The notes beneath the pieces were generated by a model. The model was given only the letters and a program-made list of their open reading frames with translations, did not search any database and was not told the origin of the DNA. This document shows, one piece after another, positions 41,759-51,857 of a stretch of 64,000 bases of DNA. The DNA is from Faecalibacterium sp. (GTDB lineage Bacteria; Bacillota; Clostridia; Oscillospirales; Ruminococcaceae): the NCBI GenBank assembly GCA_020025825.1, contig JAHHRL010000002.1, positions 124,001 through 188,000 on the forward strand, given 5' to 3'. How positions within the stretch are numbered: position 1 is the stretch's first letter; every line of letters begins with the position of its first letter. Position numbers and translations under genes: made by a program.

Positions 41759-42214
41759 TTACCTCTTCCATTCATCGGTATCTATCACAATCGTAACAGG
41801 GCCATCGTTTACCAAAGCTACCTGCATATCTGCGCCAAACTCACCATGCTGTACATCCTTGAGCCCTTGCTTTTCCATCTCCGCCAAAAACATATCGTAT
41901 GCGTCGGTTGCAAGCGGAGGTTTTGCCGCCGTAATAAAGCTGGGGCGCATTCCTTTTTTTGTATTGCCATATAACGTAAAATTAGATACTACCAGCGCCG
42001 AAAGCCCCAGCTCTTTTGCGCTGCAATTCAGTTTTCCGTCCGCATCGGAAAAAATCCGAAGCCCGGCACACTTTTCTGCCAGTTTAGGGACAATATCCAA
42101 AGTATCCGTATCCTTGATGCCTAATAAAATCATCAGGCCCTGACCGATTTTACGCTCCGGTCCGCCATTTACACTTACAGACGCCGAAGACACTCGCTGA
42201 ACTACTGCTCGCAT
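41759..42214 (-). CDS. dtd: D-aminoacyl-tRNA deacylase
   Basis: 151 aa, full DTD length: MRAVVQRVSSASVSVNGG start, VSNFTLYGNTKKGMRPSF and the Gly-cisPro region NDGPVTI. It removes D-amino acids from tRNA. The usual SQFTLY motif reads SNFTLY; the change is mild. It follows rel by 1 nt. Confidence 0.95.
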   Translation of the reverse strand: MRAVVQRVSSASVSVNGGPERKIGQGLMILLGIKDTDTLDIVPKLAEKCAGLRIFSDADGKLNCSAKELGLSALVVSNFTLYGNTKKGMRPSFITAAKPPLATDAYDMFLAEMEKQGLKDVQHGEFGADMQVALVNDGPVTIVIDTDEWKR

Positions 42215-42215
42215 T

Positions 42216-44531
42216 TTACCCTCTCGTTACTTTCAATACATCACGAATTTTAGCCAAACGGCTCACCACATTGTTCAAGTGCTCTGTATTGGCAATGCCG
42301 ATGGTAATGCTCATAACAGCGCAGCCCTTATCCGACTGGCGTGCATTGATTGCATAAATCGGCACACGCATATCCTGCAGTGTAGCCGCTACATCACCCA
42401 GCAAGCCGTCACGGTCCAGTGCGGAAATTTCCAGTGTGGCCTTAAAACTTTGCTTGTTATCCTGCGCCCAGTATGCCTTTACCCAACGTCCTGCATTGGA
42501 CGGGTCTCGCATACCGTTTACCGCATTGGTGCAAATTCGCTTATGAATCGAAACACCAAAGCCACGGGTAACAAAACCCACAATTTCGTCTCCCGGCAAG
42601 GGGCTGCAGCACTTTGCAAACTTAATGGGGCAGTTGTCCATATCCTTTACAATAACACCGTCTGTTGGCTGAGGCGGGTGTACTGTAGTTACCGTAACGG
42701 GTTTAGGCTCGTTTGCAGCACGCAGCTTTGCAAATTCCTCACGGAAACGTGGCAGACAATTTGCCATTGTCAGGCCGCCGTAGCCGATTGCTGCATACAG
42801 TTCTTCCGGCGTATTTTTACGCAAGCGACGGGCAACTTCACTGATATAGTCATCCCATTCATCATCGTTGACAAAAATCTGATTGCGGCGCAGCTCCTTG
42901 TTCAGTAAGTCACGGCCTTCCGCAATATTTTCATCCCGGCACATCTTTTTGAACCAGTTGCGGATTTTGCTTTTTGCTTCGCTTGTTTTTACAATCTTCA
43001 GCCAATCTCGGCTCGGGCCCTTATCCGCAGGGCCGGTGATTACTTCAATAATCTCGCCCGTAGTAACCTGATGGTCGATAGGCACAATGCGGTTATTCAC
43101 CTTACACGCAATCATACGGTTGCCAACCGCAGAGTGAATCGCATACGCAAAGTCGATGCAGGTTGCGCCTGCGGGCAAGTTGATTACATCGCCCTTAGGC
43201 GTAAAGGCAAACACTTCCTCCGGCAAAAGGTCGCTCTTCAAATCACGCAGCAAGTTGCCTGCGTCGTCCGACATCCGCTGGTTTTCCAGCAGCTGACGTA
43301 CCCATGCAAGCCGTGCATCCAGCGAATCCTGCGGGCTGGAAAGGCCTTCCTTATAGCGCCAGTGTGCAGCAACACCATACTCGGCCATCTCGTCCATTTC
43401 ACGGGTACGAATCTGCACCTCGAAGGGAATGCCCTCGTGGCCGATTACCGTTGTGTGCAGGCTCTGGTAACCGTTGGGTTTGGGTGTAGAGATATAATCC
43501 TTAAAGCGATTGGGCAGCGGATGATACATATCATGAATCAAGCCCAGTGCATTGTAACACTCCGCCACCGAATCCAAAATAATACGAACAGCGTAAACGT
43601 CGTAAATTTCGTCAAAGCTCTTGTTCTGCATATACATCTTGCGATAAATGCCGTACACACTCTTAACACGGCGCTTCATAATCGCATTGCAGATTTCGCT
43701 TTCTTCCAGTCTTTTTTCGATATTAGCGGAGGTACGGCTTAAAAACTCCTCGCCGTTTTTCTCGCTAAGCAGGTGCCGAATCTCCTGATAGCTGACGGGG
43801 TCCAGATAGTTCAGGCTTCGGTCTTCCAGTTCTTCCTTAATATTCAGGATACCCAGACGGTTTGCAATGGGCGCATACACTTCCATCGTTTCCAGTGCTT
43901 TGTCACGGCGCTTTTGCTCCGGCCATGCATCGCCCGTGCGCATATTGTGCAGTCTGTCACAAAGTTTGATAATCATGACACGCACGTCTTGGCTCATTGC
44001 CAGCAGCATCTTGCGCAAGTTTTCTGCCTGCTGCTCCTCAATACTGGAAAACTGGATTTTAGTCAGCTTCGTAACGCCATCTACCAGCAGTGCCACGTCT
44101 GCGCCAAATTTGCTTTGTACTTCCTCAATGGTAATGGGGGTATCCTCTACAACGTCGTGCAAAAGCGAAGCAGCGATGCTCTCGCTGTCCATACCCAAGT
44201 CCACCAGCAAACGGGCAACTGCCAACGGGTGGCAAATATAAGGCTCACCGCTGCGGCGGAAAACACCTTTATGCAAATCGTCTGCCGTTTGGAATGCTCG
44301 TTCAATCAGCTCAAGGTCGTACCCACGGCCGCTCTCACGCAATGCGTCCATCAATTTTTCGTGGGTAATGATTTCCGGGCGGGTAATCACCGACTCGCTG
44401 TCCACTGCTGCGTCCGCAGGCTTGGCCGTAGCTGCCAGAGTACCAATTTCCTTGACTTTATGTTGTAAATGCGTCTTTGCCGAATAGAATCCCGGCTCCT
44501 CTAACGCTTCTTTTTTTGTAGCCTGTGCCAT
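42216..44531 (-). CDS. rel: Bifunctional (p)ppGpp synthetase/hydrolase
   Basis: 771 aa long RSH protein. Domains: HD hydrolase (~75-220; ICHPLAVARLL, HDVVEDT), synthetase (~280-400; KSVYGIYRKM, YISTPKPNGYQSLHT), TGS (~440-500; EVFAFTPKGDVINLPAGAT), helical and C-terminal ACT (~695-771). Both active sites look intact. A 40-residue N-terminal tail precedes the HD domain. It makes and destroys the stringent-response alarmone; Obg, encoded in the same window, is a known ppGpp target. Confidence 0.97.
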   Translation of the reverse strand: MAQATKKEALEEPGFYSAKTHLQHKVKEIGTLAATAKPADAAVDSESVITRPEIITHEKLMDALRESGRGYDLELIERAFQTADDLHKGVFRRSGEPYICHPLAVARLLVDLGMDSESIAASLLHDVVEDTPITIEEVQSKFGADVALLVDGVTKLTKIQFSSIEEQQAENLRKMLLAMSQDVRVMIIKLCDRLHNMRTGDAWPEQKRRDKALETMEVYAPIANRLGILNIKEELEDRSLNYLDPVSYQEIRHLLSEKNGEEFLSRTSANIEKRLEESEICNAIMKRRVKSVYGIYRKMYMQNKSFDEIYDVYAVRIILDSVAECYNALGLIHDMYHPLPNRFKDYISTPKPNGYQSLHTTVIGHEGIPFEVQIRTREMDEMAEYGVAAHWRYKEGLSSPQDSLDARLAWVRQLLENQRMSDDAGNLLRDLKSDLLPEEVFAFTPKGDVINLPAGATCIDFAYAIHSAVGNRMIACKVNNRIVPIDHQVTTGEIIEVITGPADKGPSRDWLKIVKTSEAKSKIRNWFKKMCRDENIAEGRDLLNKELRRNQIFVNDDEWDDYISEVARRLRKNTPEELYAAIGYGGLTMANCLPRFREEFAKLRAANEPKPVTVTTVHPPQPTDGVIVKDMDNCPIKFAKCCSPLPGDEIVGFVTRGFGVSIHKRICTNAVNGMRDPSNAGRWVKAYWAQDNKQSFKATLEISALDRDGLLGDVAATLQDMRVPIYAINARQSDKGCAVMSITIGIANTEHLNNVVSRLAKIRDVLKVTRG

Positions 44532-44533
44532 AC

Positions 44534-46660
44534 TTATACTTCCTCCATACGTTTCAGGATTGGCGCCGACGCCAAATCCTTTTTACCCGCTGTGGGAACC
44601 AGTGCTAATACACAAATGCCGTTCTGCTCCTGTTTTGCAATCAAGCCCAGCTGCTCCAGCGCTGTAACGCCAGCTAAAATCTTGCCTGCCTGGTCGGAGC
44701 CCAACCGGGCAAAAAGCGGCTGCAAATCATCTGCACGCCAAGCACCGCTGCGCAATGTTTGATACACTGCCGCAACATCACTGCGTTTGGGATGAATCAA
44801 TGCTCGCTGTGTTGCGGAAAGCGGTGCTCCGCCACAAAAAGCTTCAAACAGTTCTGCCTGATGTGCAGGCTCGTTGCCCAGCCCAGCCGGCCGAATGTCC
44901 AAAATACGTCCTGAGTACTGGGCGCCCATCCGTGCCTCATAAACCGATAGATTCAAAACCACATCTACACGGTCCCCTATCTGATACGAGAACTGCATCG
45001 GGGAAACGCTAAAACACACTGCATACAGAGTAGTATTGCCCTGACGCAGCCGCACACGGGTATGCCGTCCCTCAGAAACAGGATAAATTCCTTCTATCTG
45101 CGTATTTTCCAACAGGAAAAGCGGCGCAGGATTTTTGCTGCCCAAAGGAGCCATGCGCTCCAATGCACGGACGGCATCTAAGTTTGTTTTATCCAATTGC
45201 AGAGATAAATCCGGCTGCAAGGGCGGACGCTTCAGCACGGGTACTTCTTGAATTGCCCATGCATTCATACGACGGCGCAGCGCCGGAATATTTTGTTCTT
45301 CTACGGATAAGCCCGCCGCCATAGCATGACCGCCATAACGAATCAGCAAATCGCTGCAGGATGCAATGCAGTCATGCAAATTTAATCCGCCCACACTGCG
45401 GCCGCTGCCACGGCCTTCGCCATTCTCATCAATGCTAATAACCACAACCGGGCGGCCCAACTGCTCGACCAAGCGGCTTGCCACAATTCCAATGACACCT
45501 GCGTGCCAGCCGTGGCCGCACACAACTACAACACGGTCTTCCCGTAAAGAAGGGTCTGCATCTAGTTGCGCCTGCACCGCAGCGGCAATATCCTGCTCTA
45601 TTTTTTGGCGAGTGCGGTTTGCTTCGTTCAGCTTTTCCGCCAATTCTACGGCACGGTCTTCCTCTTCGCACAATAACAACTGCAATGCGGTAACCGCACT
45701 ATCCATACGGCCCGCCGCATTGATTCGTGGTGCCAAGGCAAAACTTACATTTTCTGCGGTAACGGGTCTGTCACCAAGGCCTGTTGTTTCCAAAAGCGCC
45801 TGTATACCGGGGCGGTCGCTGTTTTGTATTAAAGCCAAACCTGCTGTAACTAATGTGCGGTTTTCTCCAACCAGCGGCATCACGTCAGCAATTGTTCCCA
45901 TTGCTGCCAGGTCACCGCAGTAATCCAAAACTTCTTCCGGTGCACAGCCATCCAGTGCTGCACACAGCTTAAAAGCCACACCTGCACCGGACAGGCCCTT
46001 AAACGGGCTGGTATCATCTACACGCATTGGGTCCACAACAGCTACCGCTTTGGGCAGTTGTTCCGGCGGCAAATGATGGTCCGTAATAATCAGGTCCATA
46101 CCCAGCTGCGCCGCATAGTCTGCTTCGTCCAATGCAGAAATGCCGTTATCGACTGTTACAATCAAGCTATATCCACGCTTATGGATGGAATCAATCGTAT
46201 TGCGGTTTAGGCCGTAGCCTTCCCCCTCACGGCTGGGAAGCATACACTTTACGTCTGCCCCCATCCCCTTCAGGTGCTGATACAGCAATGCTGTAGCCGT
46301 AACGCCATCTACGTCATAATCGCCGAAAATAACGATGGTTTCCCCTTCGTCTATTGCATTCAGAATTCGCTCGCAAGCTTTGCCCATATCCTGCATCAGC
46401 ATCGGGTCAGACAGCGGAGCATCTCCTGCTAAAAAGTCCAATACTTGGTCTGGGGCTGTCATGCCGCGTGCTGCCAGCACACCTGCTAACAGCGTGTATG
46501 TTTTTGTTTTTTGCGCAAGCATTGCTGCCTGTTCCTGTTCCGACGGTTCTTCCTCTCGCTGTGCCAGTTCTATCTCCAGCGCATCTTCTGCCAGATATTT
46601 CGCCAGTTTTGCCGCTGCCGTGCGGTCTACGCTGCGCAGCTCCCAACTGCGATACTGCAT
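44534..46660 (-). CDS. recJ: Single-stranded-DNA exonuclease RecJ
   Basis: 708 aa DHH-family 5'-3' exonuclease. Motifs: FGDYDVDGVTATALL, TVDNGIS, IITDHHLPPE (DHH), VVDPMR, and the DHHA1 domain with YGGHAMAAGLS. It acts in RecF-type recombination and base repair. It is 2 nt upstream of rel; in many clostridia an apt gene lies between, which is missing here. Confidence 0.96.
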   Translation of the reverse strand: MQYRSWELRSVDRTAAAKLAKYLAEDALEIELAQREEEPSEQEQAAMLAQKTKTYTLLAGVLAARGMTAPDQVLDFLAGDAPLSDPMLMQDMGKACERILNAIDEGETIVIFGDYDVDGVTATALLYQHLKGMGADVKCMLPSREGEGYGLNRNTIDSIHKRGYSLIVTVDNGISALDEADYAAQLGMDLIITDHHLPPEQLPKAVAVVDPMRVDDTSPFKGLSGAGVAFKLCAALDGCAPEEVLDYCGDLAAMGTIADVMPLVGENRTLVTAGLALIQNSDRPGIQALLETTGLGDRPVTAENVSFALAPRINAAGRMDSAVTALQLLLCEEEDRAVELAEKLNEANRTRQKIEQDIAAAVQAQLDADPSLREDRVVVVCGHGWHAGVIGIVASRLVEQLGRPVVVISIDENGEGRGSGRSVGGLNLHDCIASCSDLLIRYGGHAMAAGLSVEEQNIPALRRRMNAWAIQEVPVLKRPPLQPDLSLQLDKTNLDAVRALERMAPLGSKNPAPLFLLENTQIEGIYPVSEGRHTRVRLRQGNTTLYAVCFSVSPMQFSYQIGDRVDVVLNLSVYEARMGAQYSGRILDIRPAGLGNEPAHQAELFEAFCGGAPLSATQRALIHPKRSDVAAVYQTLRSGAWRADDLQPLFARLGSDQAGKILAGVTALEQLGLIAKQEQNGICVLALVPTAGKKDLASAPILKRMEEV

Positions 46661-46700
46661 TTTGCGCGCTCCTTCCTATTTATATATTCCCACTTTATCC

Positions 46701-48008
46701 TTACGGCTTAAAATTAAGCATTTCGCCCATTTCATCTGCAGAAAGGCCGTCCCGTGCCAACATGCCCTGAAGTGCCGCAATATCGCCCGTAACATTCATA
46801 GCTACATCATCCAAAAGTTTATCCTGCAATGCCGCAATGCCTAAATTCAGCGAATGCAGCATACCGGCAATATCCTGCCGTACATTTGCCGCATTATCGC
46901 TATTATGCATTTTCAAATCATTATAAACATACAACAGCTTCAGCGTTGTAGGGATATACTGTTCCGTCATATGCCGGATTTTGGGCAAACTTTCCGGGTG
47001 CTTGGTAATCCACTCCAATATAACACGACTGTTTTGCTCCAGCTGCTTTAGCTCCTGTTGTGCCTGCGGCTGGTCCTCCATCATATCGCTTTCTTTTTCC
47101 AGCGCATCGATAAAGTTTTTCAGCTGCATCTGGGACTCACTCAGCTTATCCTCCGGTTGCTTTTTCTGCGCAGATTCTTCTTCCAAAGGTTCTTCCTGTG
47201 TTTGCTGCATCCGCTTATCACGTGCTTCACGCCATGCATTCAAGTCAAAGTACAGCATTTCTTCGGATTTATCCATCCAAGCCGAAAACCACCCACGCTT
47301 CAGATATTTATTCAAGCGCTTGCGCATCTTTTTTACAGGCATACGCAAGCCATCTGCCAGATAATCCACCGACAAAGCGGCCTGCCCTTGTGCAACCTTT
47401 TTTATATCAGAAAAAAAGCGGTAAGCACGTAAATTTTCAATGCCATGCATACAGCCAAAGCCGCCCACAAGAATAAAAAATGCACTTACGGCAAACATAA
47501 CAAGGTCTCGTTCAAGGAAAGCAATTATCAAAGTAGTGCCGCAGCCAAGCGCCATCATAGTAAAAATGCCGGTAAATACAATACCTTTTGCCATGCAGTC
47601 TCTGGCCGCACGCTGTAGCTCACGTGTTACATCTGCTTCCTTGTCCTTTGGCTTAAAGTTTGCGAATCCGAACAGCGAATTTGCAGCATTATCCCAATTG
47701 GAAACATCAATGTCGTGTTTTTGCAGGTTTTCTCTTGCATAACTCAGCCTGCGGCTGATTTTTTTTGCCACCATTTCCGAAATGGTCCCGCCAAGCTCCG
47801 CTGCTTTTCCGCTCAGCTCTGTACCCAAGCCGTCAAAACCGTACTGAAAGCTATCCGTTACGGTCTGTCCCAGTGCACGCAGCTGTTCCTCTAAATTCTT
47901 TTGCAAATCATCATTACTCTGTGCTGTATCCTGCCTTGGCGGCTGATTTGCCGAATCCTGATACAACTTTGAATAATCAAAATCAAAGCCGTTGCTATCT
48001 TGTTTCAT
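46701..48008 (-). CDS. XpaC-like membrane protein
   Basis: 435 aa. N-terminal ~130 residues are polar and coiled, then two membrane helices (~140-160 and ~170-190), then a small winged-helix-like part (VDYLADGLRMPVKKMRKRLN), a Glu/Gln-rich linker, and a C-terminal XpaC region (HMTEQYIPTTLKLLYVYNDL). XpaC proteins are associated with 5-bromo-4-chloroindolyl phosphate hydrolysis; often they sit beside TelA toxic-anion resistance genes, not seen here. The true role is not known. Confidence 0.8.
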   Translation of the reverse strand: MKQDSNGFDFDYSKLYQDSANQPPRQDTAQSNDDLQKNLEEQLRALGQTVTDSFQYGFDGLGTELSGKAAELGGTISEMVAKKISRRLSYARENLQKHDIDVSNWDNAANSLFGFANFKPKDKEADVTRELQRAARDCMAKGIVFTGIFTMMALGCGTTLIIAFLERDLVMFAVSAFFILVGGFGCMHGIENLRAYRFFSDIKKVAQGQAALSVDYLADGLRMPVKKMRKRLNKYLKRGWFSAWMDKSEEMLYFDLNAWREARDKRMQQTQEEPLEEESAQKKQPEDKLSESQMQLKNFIDALEKESDMMEDQPQAQQELKQLEQNSRVILEWITKHPESLPKIRHMTEQYIPTTLKLLYVYNDLKMHNSDNAANVRQDIAGMLHSLNLGIAALQDKLLDDVAMNVTGDIAALQGMLARDGLSADEMGEMLNFKP

Positions 48009-48044
48009 ACAAACTTCTTTCTACTTTTCTTACACCGATTTTAT

Positions 48045-49631
48045 TTATAAAGCCGCATACTTTTCGCACACCATACGTGCAACACGCAGGCCATCTACCG
48101 CAGCGCTCATAATACCACCGGCATAGCCTGCGCCCTCACCACAAGGGTACAACCCTGCCAGCACTTCGTTTTGCATATCTTCCCCACGCACCAAACGCAC
48201 CGGGCTGCTTGTGCGGGTTTCCAAGCCTGTTAAAATAGCATCTGCACAAGTATAGCCAGCCAATTTTCGCTCGTAAGCACGCAAACCGGTACGTAAAGTT
48301 TCCGCCAACTCTGTGGGCAGCAGTGCTCCCAAGTCGGACGCAACCACTCCACGGTCATAGGTTGGCTCTACCCTGCCAATATTCAGCTTGCCTGCCCCCT
48401 GCAAAAAGCTTTGTACATTTTCGGCAGGTGCAGCGTATGCACCGCCAACGCAGCCGGCCTGATAAGCCTTTTGCTCCAATTCACGCTGGAACGCAATTGC
48501 CTTGCGGGGGTCTTGGTCAAAGTCACGCCCATCCACACTGACAACTACTGCTGCATTGGCATTTTTACCGTCACGGGCATGGTAGCTCATGCCGTTCGTT
48601 ACAACGCGGTTTTCCTCGCTGGCTGCTGCAACAACACGTCCGCCGGGACACATACAAAATGTGTACACGCAGCGCTGCCCTACATGCTGAGAAAGCTGGT
48701 ATTCTCCACGTGGCAAGGCCGGATGACCTGCTGCTTCGTGGTAAAGGCTTTTTTCAATTTCCGACTGCAAATGCTCAGCTCGGAAACCTACGCTGAAGGG
48801 CTTGCAGGTCAATGCCAAACCGGAATCCATCAGCATCGAAAACGTATCCCGTGCAGAATGTCCCACAGCCAGAATCAATACCTGACAAGGGATTTCTCCG
48901 GCTGTTGTGCGTACCGCCGTAATGCGGCCATTTGCCTGCACCAGCCCGGTTAGTGCTGTATTAAAACGAATTTCGCCGCCCAACGACTCAATTTCCTTGC
49001 GGATAGACGTAATCACACCACGCAGCAGGTCTGTACCAACGTGCGGCTTTTGCTTCCATGCGATTTCTTCCGGTGCGCCATGCTGCAAAAACACTTGTGT
49101 TACATAGCTGCACAGCGTATCACCAATTCGTGTTGTCAATTTGCCATCGGAAAAAGTACCTGCACCGCCCTCGCCGAATTGGATATTCGCATTCGGGTCT
49201 AATTGGCCTGTAGCAGAAAAGTGCTCTACTGCCTTTACACGGTCTTCCAGTGCAGGGCCACGCTCCAACACTAGCGGCCGTAATCCCTGCCGGGCCAGCA
49301 GCAGCGCAGCAAACATACCCGCCGGGCCAAAGCCGCAAACAATCGGGCGGTGCGCCAATTGCTCGCTGCCAGCCTGTAATTGCAAAGCTGTAGCATTATG
49401 CAATGCAACCGCAGGATTGCCCAGATATTCGGCTTCATGTGATGCGTCAAACAGGGTAAGCGCAACGGTATATACCAACGAAGGCTTGCCATGGCGTGCA
49501 TCTACCGATAATTTGGAAATTCCCATCGAGGCAATTTCTCTTTTCGGTACACGGGCAATTTTTATAGCACGTGCAATGGCGTCGCCTTCTGTAGCTGTAA
49601 GGGGTAAACGAATATTACGAATCAATAACAT
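48045..49631 (-). CDS. FAD-dependent oxidoreductase (COG2509 type)
   Basis: 528 aa. After an N-terminal domain of about 95 residues comes the FAD Rossmann motif VCGFGPAGMFAALLLARQG and ANIQFGEGGAGTFSDGKL, typical of this widespread uncharacterised family; the end GEGAGYAGGIMSAAVDGLR binds FAD. The natural substrate is unknown. Its ATG overlaps the TAA of cdaR (TAATG), so it is translationally coupled; no strong ribosome binding site of its own is visible. Confidence 0.88.
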   Translation of the reverse strand: MLLIRNIRLPLTATEGDAIARAIKIARVPKREIASMGISKLSVDARHGKPSLVYTVALTLFDASHEAEYLGNPAVALHNATALQLQAGSEQLAHRPIVCGFGPAGMFAALLLARQGLRPLVLERGPALEDRVKAVEHFSATGQLDPNANIQFGEGGAGTFSDGKLTTRIGDTLCSYVTQVFLQHGAPEEIAWKQKPHVGTDLLRGVITSIRKEIESLGGEIRFNTALTGLVQANGRITAVRTTAGEIPCQVLILAVGHSARDTFSMLMDSGLALTCKPFSVGFRAEHLQSEIEKSLYHEAAGHPALPRGEYQLSQHVGQRCVYTFCMCPGGRVVAAASEENRVVTNGMSYHARDGKNANAAVVVSVDGRDFDQDPRKAIAFQRELEQKAYQAGCVGGAYAAPAENVQSFLQGAGKLNIGRVEPTYDRGVVASDLGALLPTELAETLRTGLRAYERKLAGYTCADAILTGLETRTSSPVRLVRGEDMQNEVLAGLYPCGEGAGYAGGIMSAAVDGLRVARMVCEKYAAL

Positions 49632-50929
49632 TATTGGCTCACTATCTGGCAAGAAACCGAGTAATTACCCAGTGCAAATACCTGATTACTTGCCGGTACA
49701 TAAATATTTACTGCAATGGTCTGCTGCCCTGTTACAATACCGAAATCATCCATATTGATTTGTGCCACAATGGAATCAGCCGTTAAGCCGTCCAATACCT
49801 TTTTGGGGCCGCACAAAACAACATTGCGGATGCGGTTTGTCAACACGTCCAGATGATAGCCTGTCGGCATATTGATAACCTGAACCGCACTTGCATCCAA
49901 ATTAAACTTTTTCGTGCTCAAATTTCTTGTATTGAAACTGACAGTTACTGTCTTAACATTTTCCTGATTAACCAGTCCGTTTGGCATCTCAATCGGTAAC
50001 TCGTATGCCTTATCCATCGAGAAGGTGCTCAAATCAATCACGCCGATGCTCAATTCCTTCAGGTTTTTAATCACACTGGAGGGGCCCGCTACGTGAAGAG
50101 TCTTCTGGCTAAGCTCATATTCCAGTATGCTTGTATCAAAGCCCGGAGGCGCATTAATCAAGGAAACCACCAACGGCAGTTCTGCCTGCTCGTATACCGT
50201 TAAGGTTACGTCCGCAGCCGAAACATTCGCTTTCACATAGTTCAGTGTAACTTCCTCACCGGCTGAATCCACAAATTTAAGCGGTGCCGACAAAGTAGTA
50301 GTACGTGTTAGCTCCCCATTGCCGGAAATTTCAGCAATGGCCTCCTCCACATACTGCAGCTCCCCGCTGGGGCCCGTCAGTACAACCTCCGTGGGCGAAG
50401 ATGCATAGCGGTACAATGTGTAGCCGTCTGCTACAGAGATATCTTTTGTAACAATACGCACCGGAATTGTTTTTTCTTCCACAGTATCAAAAATAACTTC
50501 TACGCTGGTGTCTGCGGGGTGCACATTTACCTTAATATTACTGGTATCAACATTGGGCGCAATGCAGCGCACCTCCAGCGGAAGCTCTGTCACACCGGGG
50601 CCTTTTACAGAAGTATATTTGGGATATACCACAAAATCTTCTTTTCTCAGTCCGCCGATGTCTGAGCCGTTGCCGTACACTTTCAAAGAAACTGTCTTGG
50701 TTGGGTCATTTACAATAGAAAGCCCCATAGCCGTGTATTTGGATGAATCGTAGGAGAAATCTACCGGAACATTCGTAATCGTGCTGTCTGTGCCCGGCTG
50801 AATGCCCACTGTAACCACAACCCAGCCAATCAATGCCAGCAGAAATGCCACTACCATGCGCCAACGTGGGTCATCCAAAATATTGCTGAGTCTCTGCTGG
50901 GAGGCATCATTTGAATTATTTGCATTCAT
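49631..50929 (-). CDS. cdaR: YbbR-domain protein CdaR
   Basis: 432 aa: an N-terminal cytoplasmic part, one membrane helix (~27-45) and four YbbR-like beta-domains outside. CdaR binds and adjusts the diadenylate cyclase CdaA. It overlaps cdaA by 14 nt. The third usual partner, glmM, does not follow; an FAD protein takes its place. Confidence 0.92.
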   Translation of the reverse strand: MNANNSNDASQQRLSNILDDPRWRMVVAFLLALIGWVVVTVGIQPGTDSTITNVPVDFSYDSSKYTAMGLSIVNDPTKTVSLKVYGNGSDIGGLRKEDFVVYPKYTSVKGPGVTELPLEVRCIAPNVDTSNIKVNVHPADTSVEVIFDTVEEKTIPVRIVTKDISVADGYTLYRYASSPTEVVLTGPSGELQYVEEAIAEISGNGELTRTTTLSAPLKFVDSAGEEVTLNYVKANVSAADVTLTVYEQAELPLVVSLINAPPGFDTSILEYELSQKTLHVAGPSSVIKNLKELSIGVIDLSTFSMDKAYELPIEMPNGLVNQENVKTVTVSFNTRNLSTKKFNLDASAVQVINMPTGYHLDVLTNRIRNVVLCGPKKVLDGLTADSIVAQINMDDFGIVTGQQTIAVNIYVPASNQVFALGNYSVSCQIVSQ

Positions 50930-51824
50930 TTTTGTCCTCTCCTTTCCAGAAACCGCTTACAGCGTATTCCAACATTCCACGCACACTGTGTTTCGGGTAT
51001 TTGGATTTATCTGTGCTCTGCTCTTTCGGCATCATTTCATCCTGCAAGCGCATGTACAAGCTCTGGCGGTCCAAGTGGCGCATCAAAACGCCGTTTTTGG
51101 CCATAGAGATAATACCGGTTTCCTCACTTACAATAATGGCAATTGCGTCGGAGTTTTCTGCAATGCCCAAACCTGCACGGTGCCGTGTACCCATGTCCTT
51201 GCCAAAGTCCAAATTGTTTGAAAGCGGCAGCACACAGCCCGCAGCCTTAATCATGCCATTTTCAATTACAACTGCACCATCATGCAGCGGTGTTCCCTCG
51301 TAAAAAATGGTGCCAAGCACTTCCGGGTTTACATCACTGTTCAATACAGTACCTGTACGCACAATTTCCGAAAGGTTTGTATGGCGAGCCAAAACAATCA
51401 ATGCACCGGTCTTATTTTCCGAAAGGCGCTCAGCTGCATCGCAAATGGCAATAATTGCGCTGCGCCACTTCCCACGCAAACCCGGCTCATCGTGACGGCT
51501 GCTATGGAAAAAGGTTGCCATCCAGCGGTCCGTTTGGCCCATACGCTCCAGTGCACGGCGGATTTCGGGATGGAACACAATGATAATTGCCAAAAAGCCA
51601 ATCTGGAACAATTGCTGCATGATAAACTTGACCATACGCAAGTTTGCGGTAACAGCAACAACATATACCGCCAAAACCACACCGGCACCCATAGCTAGCT
51701 GCCCTGCACGGCTGCGATTGATAAATCCCAGCAAATGATACAGCACAAATGCCACAATGATAATATCGATTAAATCTCCTACTTTAAAGGTTTGGAAATT
51801 CGCAATAATTGCACCAAAACTCAC
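50916..51824 (-). CDS. cdaA: Diadenylate cyclase CdaA
   Basis: 302 aa. Three membrane helices in residues 1-80, then the DAC domain with GTPLHDGAVVI (DGA) and GTRHRAGLG (RHR), both intact, and an extra C-terminal tail of ~35 residues. It makes c-di-AMP from two ATP, a messenger for potassium and wall homeostasis. Its neighbour on the plus side at 53405 is a monovalent cation antiporter gene. Confidence 0.96.
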   Translation of the reverse strand: MSFGAIIANFQTFKVGDLIDIIIVAFVLYHLLGFINRSRAGQLAMGAGVVLAVYVVAVTANLRMVKFIMQQLFQIGFLAIIIVFHPEIRRALERMGQTDRWMATFFHSSRHDEPGLRGKWRSAIIAICDAAERLSENKTGALIVLARHTNLSEIVRTGTVLNSDVNPEVLGTIFYEGTPLHDGAVVIENGMIKAAGCVLPLSNNLDFGKDMGTRHRAGLGIAENSDAIAIIVSEETGIISMAKNGVLMRHLDRQSLYMRLQDEMMPKEQSTDKSKYPKHSVRGMLEYAVSGFWKGEDKNECK

Positions 51825-51857
51825 AGCATTTTTCCTCCTTGGGAGAATTTTGAAGTA